Assembly (NCBI GenBank): GCA_012517485.1
Contig: JAAYUT010000580.1
Coordinates: 1 to 5,651 of the forward strand
Reading direction: 5' to 3'
Source: Candidatus Atribacter fermentans
GTDB lineage: Bacteria > Atribacterota > Atribacteria > Atribacterales > Atribacteraceae
Length of the DNA: 5,651 nucleotides
This document shows, in pieces, positions 1 through 5,269 of this stretch; position 1 is the stretch's first letter, and each line of letters starts with the position of its first letter. Under the pieces are notes generated by a model. That model ran no database searches and was not told the DNA's origin. It worked only from the letters and a program-made list of their open reading frames with translations. The translations under genes were made by a program, and so were the position numbers.

Positions 1-168
1 AGATTCGAGAGTGAGCTGTTCTTCAAATAGAGAATGAAGAACAATTGCTCCAGCGCCTTTTTCTTGCATAAGTTTGAGATTATCAATTTTTTCGCTCAAT
101 GGAGAGGCTGAAACAACTAATGGATTTTTGAGATTAAAACCTAAATAAGAGGTTGAAAGATCAATCAT
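1..168 (-). CDS. Dihydroorotate dehydrogenase-like flavoprotein, N-terminal part (3' end outside window)
   Basis: This is the first 56 codons of a gene that runs off the left edge. The peptide starts MIDLSTSYLGFNLKNPLVVS and continues with ASPLSEKIDNL and GAGAIVLHSLFEEQ. The LGFNLKNPLVVSASPLS opening is the first beta-strand region of the FMN-binding TIM barrel of dihydroorotate dehydrogenases. The ASPLS and LHSLFEEQ wording matches the 'dihydroorotate dehydrogenase-like' subgroup rather than canonical PyrD. From general knowledge, members of this subgroup often sit beside nifJ, as here. The true substrate is not established, so pyrimidine synthesis should not be assumed and no gene symbol is given. 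The ATG at 168 is supported by a strong Shine-Dalgarno sequence 6 nt upstream. The gene lies 330 bp downstream of nifJ on the same strand, beyond a terminator, and so probably has its own promoter. FMN-binding and catalytic residues lie outside the window. Confidence 0.85.
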   Translation of the reverse strand, partial: MIDLSTSYLGFNLKNPLVVSASPLSEKIDNLKLMQEKGAGAIVLHSLFEEQLTLES

Positions 169-174
169 TGTAAT

Positions 175-184
175 CCACCTTCCT
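175..184 (-). promoter_or_regulatory. Ribosome binding site of the dihydroorotate dehydrogenase-like gene
   Basis: The minus strand reads AGGAAGGTGG, ending 6 nt before the ATG at 168. This near-consensus Shine-Dalgarno sequence supports that start codon. Confidence 0.8.
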
Positions 185-217
185 TTAAAAATTCAAGTAG
201 GTATTTATGATATTTTT

Positions 218-226
218 ATTAAACCA
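218..226 (-). promoter_or_regulatory. Possible extended -10 promoter element of the flavoprotein gene
   Basis: The minus strand reads TGGTTTAAT, which fits a TGn extension plus a -10-like hexamer (TTTAAT). It lies about 50 nt before the start codon. The -35 position, 17 nt further upstream, reads AAGTAT and is poor. It is the best candidate I see for a separate promoter behind the nifJ terminator. In such AT-rich DNA, chance matches are likely. Confidence 0.25.
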
Positions 227-232
227 TGAAAA

Positions 233-247
233 TAAGTAAAATACTTA
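233..247. repeat. 15-bp inverted repeat, possible operator
   Basis: TAAGTA-AAA-TACTTA is a perfect inverted repeat with 6-bp arms and a 3-bp centre. It lies just upstream of the possible -10 element, over the -35 region of the flavoprotein gene. That position suits a dimeric regulator. The family is not recognised, and the AT-rich composition makes coincidence plausible. Confidence 0.3.
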
Positions 248-432
248 CTAATATTAATCATTTAAACCCTTCTTAACCGCTTTTATTTCGCTTAATCTTT
301 TTTGAATAAAGGGATGTTTATTGTGAGGATTTTGGAAAAGGAGAAGAAAAAGAAGAATGAAAAGGTACTCAGGATGACAGTATTAAAGTATTCGTGGTAA
401 GAGGTATTTCCAAAAGAGACGAATTTAGGGAT

Positions 433-478
433 AAAAAAATGAAGAGCAAGAGCAGCAAGAGAAAATTGCCGCTCTTGC
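433..478 (-). terminator. Rho-independent terminator of nifJ
   Basis: Beginning 21 nt after the nifJ stop codon, the minus strand forms a 13-bp stem. The 5' arm GCAAGAGCGGCAA pairs with the 3' arm TTGCTGCTCTTGC, giving one G-U pair and a 7-nt loop (arms 466-478 and 446-458). After a short spacer (CTTCA follows the first T) comes a run of seven Ts (433-439). The spacer between stem and T-run is a little longer than ideal. A weaker alternative hairpin (GCTCT at 486-490 with AGAGC at 471-475) would compete for the 5' arm. No equivalent T-run follows on the plus strand, so it appears one-directional. Confidence 0.8.
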
Positions 479-498
479 AAGGGGCAGAGCCATTTTTC

Positions 499-3400
499 TT
501 ATTTGTTGGTTTCCATTGCAGCTAATTGCTGATACAGTTTCCATCGAGCAACAACATCTTCTTCTGCCAAAGCGAGAAGTTTTTGAGCTTGTTCAGGATT
601 ACTGAGTTTAAGCATAGAATAACGGGTTTCATTATATATATATTGGTCAAGCGAGAGGCTTGGAGCTTTAGAATCGATCTGGAGAGGATTCTTATTATCT
701 TTTACTAAATCGGGATTGTAACGAATGAGGGGCCAATAACCCGATTGAACCGCTTTTTTCTGTTGCTCCATACCATGAACCAAATCAAAACCATGATTAA
801 TACAGTGACAATAAGCAATTATGATTGATGGTCCATCATAAGCTTCGGCTTCGAGAAAGGCTTTAATGGTTTGAATATCGTCGGCGCCCATTGCTACTCG
901 TGCAACGTAAATATTTCCATAGGTAATAGCCATCAAAGCAAGGTCTTTCTTTCGAACGTCTTTTCCACCAGCAGCGAATTTGGCAACTGCTCCTCGAGGA
1001 GTAGATTTTGACATTTGTCCACCAGTGTTGGAGTAAACCTCGGTATCTAAAACGAGAACATTAACGTTTCGGCCGGAAGCCAGAACGTGATCTAAGCCAC
1101 CAAAACCGATATCATAAGCCCAACCATCTCCTCCTAAGATCCAAACACTTTTCTTAACTAAAGAATCGGCTATGGTCAGTAACCGCTTTGCCTCGGGAAT
1201 GTTAAGGCTTGATAATTTATTTTTGAGCTGACTTACTAATTCCCGCATGGATTTTATGCCTGCTTCACTTGATTGGTCGGTAGAAAGAAGCGCATCGACT
1301 AACTCAGAACCAATTTGAGAGGCCATTTTTTCAAGCATTTCTTTGGCAAACTCAGCTTGTTTATCAAGAGCCAATCTCATGCCAAGGCCAAACTCAGCAT
1401 TATCTTCAAAAAGCGAGTTTGACCAAGCCGGCCCCTTCCCGTTGTCATTTATGGCGTAAGGAGTTGTGGGTAGATTTCCTCCGTATATGGAGCTACAGCC
1501 GGTGGCGTTGGCAATAATAGCTCGGTCACCAAAGAGTTGACTCATTAATTTAACATAAGGAGTTTCACCACACCCGGCACAAGCACCAGAAAATTCAAAA
1601 AGGGGCCGGAGCAACATCACATCTCGAGTACGGCTAAGATTGAGCTTGTCTCGTTCTGGGTCGGGAATACTCTTAAAAAATTTCCAATTTTCTGCTTCTT
1701 GCTGGCGAAGTGGAATTTGGGGAGCAAAATTAAGCGCTTTTAAGCTGGAGTCTTTTTTATTTTTAGCTGGGCACGCTTGGATACAGGCTCCACAACCGGT
1801 ACAATCTTCAGGTGAGACTTGAATAGTAAAGGCATAATTTGGGAATTCTTTCCAACGTGCTGCTGCTTGTTTAAAGGTGGGGGGAAACTCACCAACTTTT
1901 TCCGGATCGTAAATTTTCCCACGAATAACTGCGTGAGGACAAACTAAAGTACATTTTCCACACTGAATACAAACCTCGGGATCCCATACCGGAATTTGAA
2001 GGGCAATATTTCTCCGTTCCCATTGGGTGGTTGCACTGGGGAAGGTGCCATCAACTGGCATAGCACTCACTGGTAAACTATCACCTTCATTGGCAATAAT
2101 CTTAGCAGTGACTTTTTGAACGAACTCTGGTGCTTCGGGGGGTACTGGTGGGTGCATCTCATATTGACTGTTGGCGGTTGATGGGACCTTTACTTCATGA
2201 AGATGCCCTAAAGCTGCATCGACTGCGGCAAAATTTTTCTTTACAACAGCCTCACCCCGCTTACCATAGGTTTTTTGAATTGATTCTTTAATTTTTTGGA
2301 TAGCCACATCACGAGGCAGAATTCCACTAATAGCAAAGAAGCAAGTTTGAAGAATAGTGTTAATCCGTCCACCCATTCCAGTTTCTTGTGCGACTTGATA
2401 TCCATCGATTACGAAAAAGCGAAGTTTTTTATTGATAATTTGCTCTTGGACTTTTTTGGGAAGATGTTCCCAGGTTTCATCGGGACCAAAGGGACTATTG
2501 AGAAGAAAAATAGCACCTTCATCGGCATTTTTAAGCATATCGAATCTTTCCAAGAAGGTAAACTGGTGACAGGCTAAAAAGTTCGCGCGAATAATGAGGT
2601 AAGGGGAATGAATCGGCTTAGGACCAAATCGGAGATGGGAAACCGTCACTGCACCGGCTTTTTTGGAGTCATATACAAAATAGCCTTGAGCGTAATTATC
2701 AGTTTCTAAGCCGATAATTTTAATCGAATTTTTATTGGCACCCACCGTACCATCAGACCCAAGACCATAAAAGAGTGCCCGGACAGTTTTGGGATCCTCG
2801 GTAGAAAAGGTTGGATCATATTCGAGGCTAGTATGGGTAACGTCATCGTTGATTCCAACAGTAAAATGATTTTTAGGATCAGCTTTTTTGGCTTCGTCAA
2901 AAACCGCCTTAACCATGGCAGGGGTAAATTCCTTGGAAGAAAGCCCATAACGCCCCCCCAGAACCCGAGGTGTTTGGGAGCGAGAAAGCATTCCTTTTTC
3001 TATGGCTTCTTGGAGGGCGGTTTTAACATCGATATACATTGGTTCACCAACCGCTCCTGGTTCTTTAGTACGGTCAAGCACGACAATGGTTTGAACGGTT
3101 TTTGGAAGCGAGGCAATAAAATGTTCTACCGAGAAAGGACGGTAAAGCCTGGTTTTAATGAGACCTAATTTGGCTCCACGTTCATTTAGATAATCTACGG
3201 TTTCCTGGGTTGTTTCGGCACCAGACCCCATAATTACAATAACTGATTCGGCATCAGGAACTCCATGATAATCGAAAAGACGATACTTTCTTCCAACTAT
3301 TTTCTCAAATCGTTCCATGACCTTTTCGACAATATTTGGGCAATTCAGATAATAAGGATTACAGGCTTCTCGGGCCTGGAAGAAAACATCGGGGTTTTGA

Positions 3401-4056
3401 GCAGTCCCACGAATAAAGGGACGATCAGGAGAGAGCTTTCTGTTTCGAAATTCCTCAACTAATCGGTCATCGATCATCGCTTTCATATCCTCAATCGATA
3501 AAAGCTCGACTTTTGCGACTTCAGAAGAGGTTCGAAACCCATCAAAGAAGTGAAGAAAAGGAACCCGAGATTCTAAAGTAGCTGCTTGGGCAATAAGAGC
3601 CATGTCCATTGCTTCTTGAGGGGAATTTGAAGATAACAATGCAAAACCAGTTTCCCTGGTAGCCATGACATCACTATGATCCCCAAAAATCGATAAAGCA
3701 TGAGTTGCTACAGTCCGTGCAGCCACGTTAATTAATGCTGGTGTAAGCTCACCAGCGATTTTATACATATTAGGAATCATTAATAATAACCCCTGAGAAG
3801 CGGTAAAGGTGGTACTTAGAGCACCGGTTTGAAGCGAACCATGAAGCGCTCCTGCCGCCCCCCCTTCGCTCTGCATTTCAATGACTTGAGGGACAGTTCC
3901 CCAAATATTAGGCTTTTTCTCTGACGCCCATTGGTCGGCTAATTCTCCCATCGTTGAAGATGGGGTAATGGGATAAATTGCAATTACTTCGTTAACATGG
4001 TAAGCAGAATATGTGGTTGCTTCATTCCCATCGATCATAGCTAATTCTCGTGACAT
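499..4056 (-). CDS. nifJ: Pyruvate:ferredoxin (flavodoxin) oxidoreductase, single-chain PFOR
   Basis: This 1185-residue protein is a cytoplasmic TPP and iron-sulfur enzyme that oxidises pyruvate plus CoA to acetyl-CoA and CO2 and reduces ferredoxin or flavodoxin. The domain order is complete. The N-terminal pyrimidine-binding domain (about 1-255) has YPITPSS with T31, E64 and R114, positions matching Desulfovibrio africanus PFOR. Domain II (about 270-400) has GSGAETTQETVDYL. The gamma-type domain (about 425-580) has GLGSDGTVGANKNSIKIIG. An EKR-type linker (YGKRGEAVVKKN) lies near 597-608. A two-cluster ferredoxin domain has C696/699/702/706 and C752/755/758/762. The TPP domain has D977, T1005 and N1010, and proximal-cluster cysteines C826, C829, C854 and C1085, all offset +14 from D. 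africanus. The chain ends where the roughly 60-residue C-terminal extension of that enzyme would begin. The ATG has AGGTGAG (4064-4070) 7 nt upstream. recR lies upstream on the same strand, and a terminator follows. Confidence 0.97.
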   Translation of the reverse strand: MSRELAMIDGNEATTYSAYHVNEVIAIYPITPSSTMGELADQWASEKKPNIWGTVPQVIEMQSEGGAAGALHGSLQTGALSTTFTASQGLLLMIPNMYKIAGELTPALINVAARTVATHALSIFGDHSDVMATRETGFALLSSNSPQEAMDMALIAQAATLESRVPFLHFFDGFRTSSEVAKVELLSIEDMKAMIDDRLVEEFRNRKLSPDRPFIRGTAQNPDVFFQAREACNPYYLNCPNIVEKVMERFEKIVGRKYRLFDYHGVPDAESVIVIMGSGAETTQETVDYLNERGAKLGLIKTRLYRPFSVEHFIASLPKTVQTIVVLDRTKEPGAVGEPMYIDVKTALQEAIEKGMLSRSQTPRVLGGRYGLSSKEFTPAMVKAVFDEAKKADPKNHFTVGINDDVTHTSLEYDPTFSTEDPKTVRALFYGLGSDGTVGANKNSIKIIGLETDNYAQGYFVYDSKKAGAVTVSHLRFGPKPIHSPYLIIRANFLACHQFTFLERFDMLKNADEGAIFLLNSPFGPDETWEHLPKKVQEQIINKKLRFFVIDGYQVAQETGMGGRINTILQTCFFAISGILPRDVAIQKIKESIQKTYGKRGEAVVKKNFAAVDAALGHLHEVKVPSTANSQYEMHPPVPPEAPEFVQKVTAKIIANEGDSLPVSAMPVDGTFPSATTQWERRNIALQIPVWDPEVCIQCGKCTLVCPHAVIRGKIYDPEKVGEFPPTFKQAAARWKEFPNYAFTIQVSPEDCTGCGACIQACPAKNKKDSSLKALNFAPQIPLRQQEAENWKFFKSIPDPERDKLNLSRTRDVMLLRPLFEFSGACAGCGETPYVKLMSQLFGDRAIIANATGCSSIYGGNLPTTPYAINDNGKGPAWSNSLFEDNAEFGLGMRLALDKQAEFAKEMLEKMASQIGSELVDALLSTDQSSEAGIKSMRELVSQLKNKLSSLNIPEAKRLLTIADSLVKKSVWILGGDGWAYDIGFGGLDHVLASGRNVNVLVLDTEVYSNTGGQMSKSTPRGAVAKFAAGGKDVRKKDLALMAITYGNIYVARVAMGADDIQTIKAFLEAEAYDGPSIIIAYCHCINHGFDLVHGMEQQKKAVQSGYWPLIRYNPDLVKDNKNPLQIDSKAPSLSLDQYIYNETRYSMLKLSNPEQAQKLLALAEEDVVARWKLYQQLAAMETNK

Positions 4057-4097
4057 TTCTTATCTCACCTTTCTCGTTAGATTATTTCCCAATCCAT

Positions 4098-4126
4098 TTT
4101 ATAGAATAAATACCATTTTTTTACAT
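4098..4126 (-). promoter_or_regulatory. Possible nifJ promoter
   Basis: On the minus strand TATAAA (4098-4103) is a good -10-like hexamer about 42 nt before the nifJ ATG. At 17-nt spacing the -35 position (4121-4126) reads ATGTAA, which is poor. It falls in the 118-bp recR-nifJ gap, where a promoter would be expected because no terminator is seen after recR. If it is real, its weak -35 lies inside the inverted repeat at 4121-4140 and could depend on an activator or be blocked by a repressor. Confidence 0.35.
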
Positions 4127-4140
4127 AATAATTATTGTAA
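4121..4140. repeat. TTACA-N10-TGTAA inverted repeat upstream of nifJ
   Basis: The sequence TTACATAATAATTATTGTAA has 5-bp complementary ends around a 10-bp centre, and the inner AATAATTATT (4127-4136) is itself a perfect palindrome. Its 20-bp size and spacing suit a helix-turn-helix dimer site, and it overlaps the proposed nifJ -35 region. It does not match the Rex or FNR consensus closely, so no regulator is named. AT-richness raises the chance of coincidence. Confidence 0.35.
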
Positions 4141-4153
4141 CATTATGATAATG
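4141..4153. repeat. 13-bp palindrome next to the nifJ inverted repeat
   Basis: CATTATGATAATG has perfect 6-bp arms around one central base. It directly abuts the inverted repeat at 4121-4140, so the two could form a tandem regulatory site upstream of the nifJ promoter. As a transcript hairpin it would be too AT-rich and tight-looped to be stable, and it is not a terminator for recR. Confidence 0.3.
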
Positions 4154-4174
4154 GTCTCTTCAAAATATTGATAA

Positions 4175-4786
4175 TCAAGTATTTATCTGAATATCCCTTC
4201 TCCCTTCAAAGGCTTGAGCAAGAGTAATTTCATCAGCATACTCCAAATCTCCACCTAAAGGCAACCCACGAGCAATCATCGTAATCCGTACTGAAAAAGA
4301 ACGAAGTTTGCGAGCAATGAAATAGGCGGTTGCTTCGCCGTCAAGTGAGGGATTAGTGGCTAAAATTATTTCTTTAAAATTTTCAGTTTCAATCCGTTTC
4401 ATGAGTTGATCAATGGTTAAATCTTCCGGTCCGATACCAGAAAGAGGAGAGAGAACACCTTGAAGAACATGATACAGACCGCGGTATCCAGTTTTTTCAA
4501 TAGAAAGAACATCTTGAGGTCGCTCAACAACGCATAATGTTTTTGATTCCCGATTCAAATCCTGACAAATAGAACAAAGCTCGTTATCTGCATAAAAACC
4601 GCAGCGAGAACAAAAGTGAATTTTCTGCTTTACCTGGGTAAGGGAATTGATTAATCCCTCTATCTCTTCCGGTGATGATTTTATTAGAAAAAAGGATAAT
4701 CTTTGAGCAGTTTTGGGGCCAATACCGGGAAGACGCGAAAAAGAGGCAATCAAATTTTTTAAAGCCTCTGGATAAGAGTCACCCAA
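4175..4786 (-). CDS. recR: Recombination mediator protein RecR
   Basis: RecR works with RecF and RecO to load RecA on SSB-coated single-stranded DNA at gaps. It forms a DNA-encircling ring in the cytoplasm. With the TTG start at 4786 the protein has 203 residues, close to the usual length of about 200. In order it shows the helix-hairpin-helix LPGIGPKTAQRL (19-30) and a four-cysteine zinc finger (C59, C62, C71, C74). The Toprim domain follows from about residue 84, with CVVERPQDVLSIEKTG, then NPSLDGEATA (145-154) and a closing RGLPLGGDLEYADEITLAQA segment. The open frame extends six codons further, to another TTG at 4804. The downstream TTG is preferred because GAGGTGG lies 7 nt before it, within those extra codons, and the resulting start MGDSYPEAL is typical of RecR. 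No key residue is missing. It follows ybaB after a 180-bp gap, as part of a dnaX-ybaB-recR cluster. Confidence 0.96.
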   Translation of the reverse strand: MGDSYPEALKNLIASFSRLPGIGPKTAQRLSFFLIKSSPEEIEGLINSLTQVKQKIHFCSRCGFYADNELCSICQDLNRESKTLCVVERPQDVLSIEKTGYRGLYHVLQGVLSPLSGIGPEDLTIDQLMKRIETENFKEIILATNPSLDGEATAYFIARKLRSFSVRITMIARGLPLGGDLEYADEITLAQAFEGRRDIQINT

Positions 4787-4793
4787 ACAATTT

Positions 4794-4800
4794 CCACCTC
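4794..4800 (-). promoter_or_regulatory. Ribosome binding site that sets the recR start at TTG 4786
   Basis: The minus strand reads GAGGTGG, ending 7 nt before the TTG at 4786. It lies inside the longer open frame beginning at 4804, so it argues against that longer start. No ATG in this frame near the 5' end competes. Confidence 0.75.
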
Positions 4801-4844
4801 GCAATTATGGTTTTGAACATACTTTATCGTTTTAAATTTTGCCC

Positions 4845-4950
4845 CACCCTTCTCTCCTAAAGAGAGATTAATAAATAGGCATCCCCCTTATAGGAATCCT
4901 TTCCTATTGAAGAGTGAAGGGGAAAGAAGACGATCTTCCCACCAAGGGTG
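4845..4950. repeat. Structured, repeat-like element between ybaB and recR
   Basis: This 106-bp stretch is bounded by a 7-bp inverted repeat, CACCCTT (4845-4851) and AAGGGTG (4944-4950). It contains several further hairpins. TCTCTC/GAGAGA (4851-4856 with 4862-4867) has a 5-nt loop. ATAGGAA/TTCCTAT (4890-4896 with 4901-4907) has a 4-nt loop, and its stem is extended by CCCCTT/AAGGGG (4884-4889 with 4917-4922) across a 9-nt one-sided bulge. GAAGA/TCTTC (4926-4930 with 4934-4938) has a 3-nt loop. There is no T-run to make a terminator and no open frame of note. It could be a REP-like or MITE-like intergenic repeat, or an RNA structure in the recR leader. I see no target-site duplication. Confidence 0.45.
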
Positions 4951-4966
4951 AAAAAGAATGTGATTT

Positions 4967-5269
4967 TCAAATCAACCCAGGAATATTTAAACCACCAGTT
5001 ATCTTCGCCATTTCTTCTTGAGCCATCTCACGTGAACGATTGAGTGATTCATTAACGGCAGCTAAAACTAAATCTTGCAACATTTCAATGTCATTTTCTT
5101 CCAACAATGAAGGCTCAATTTTTATTTCGAGAATTTCTTGTTGACCATTACAAACCACTTTCACCATTCCACCGCCACTGGTAGCCTCTACTTGTTTGTT
5201 CTTCAGCTCTTCTTGCATTTTCGCCATTTTAGCTTGCATTTTCTGGGCTTCCCTCATCAGGTTTTTCAA
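4967..5269 (-). CDS. ybaB: YbaB/EbfC family nucleoid-associated protein
   Basis: This small DNA-binding protein of the YbaB/EbfC family forms a tweezer-like homodimer and associates with the nucleoid. It has 100 residues from the TTG start. It shows the family's lysine- and methionine-rich N-terminal helix (MREAQKMQAKMAKMQEEL, about 5-22), the SGGGMVKVVCNGQQEI strand region (31-46), the LQDLVLAAVNESL helix (about 64-76) and the C-terminal TGGLNIPGL signature (91-99). Starting at ATG 5290 would add seven residues, but that codon has no Shine-Dalgarno sequence. The TTG at 5269 has GGAGGAG 7 nt upstream and gives the family-typical start MKNLMREAQKMQ. The gene overlaps the 3' end of dnaX by 41 bp in another frame, suggesting translational coupling. 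The dnaX-ybaB-recR order is widely conserved in bacteria. The exact biochemical role is less settled than the family assignment. Confidence 0.95.
   Translation of the reverse strand: MKNLMREAQKMQAKMAKMQEELKNKQVEATSGGGMVKVVCNGQQEILEIKIEPSLLEENDIEMLQDLVLAAVNESLNRSREMAQEEMAKITGGLNIPGLI

Larger units (their letters stand above)
169..498. other. Intergenic spacer between nifJ and the flavoprotein gene
   Basis: This 330-bp AT-rich spacer has no credible gene. In the direction of transcription it holds the nifJ terminator (433-478), a 13-bp match to a widespread interspersed-repeat core (368-380), a 24-base purine run on the plus strand (334-357), a small inverted repeat (233-247), a possible extended -10 element (218-226) and a ribosome binding site (175-184). 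A 62-codon minus-strand open frame at 292-480 is rejected. It starts inside the terminator, and its phenylalanine-rich sequence simply reads the T-rich strand. Confidence 0.7.

Noticed and set aside
292..480. 62-codon minus-strand open frame in the spacer, a possible small membrane peptide
   Set aside because: It begins inside the nifJ terminator stem, has no ribosome binding site I can see, and its phenylalanine runs follow from a T-rich strand.
2296..3168. Plus-strand open frames opposite nifJ (2296-2577, 2833-3168)
   Set aside because: They lie antisense to highly conserved PFOR sequence, have no recognisable protein features, and are explained as shadows of the nifJ reading frame.
4169..4179. 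TTGAT-A-ATCAA palindrome at the recR stop as an FNR-type site or a terminator
   Set aside because: The half-sites are separated by one base instead of the four in an FNR box, and as RNA the stem is too short and AT-rich with no workable loop.
4672..4860. Plus-strand open frame antisense to the recR start and leader
   Set aside because: It overlaps the conserved recR N-terminus on the other strand, shows no family features, and runs into the repeat-like element.
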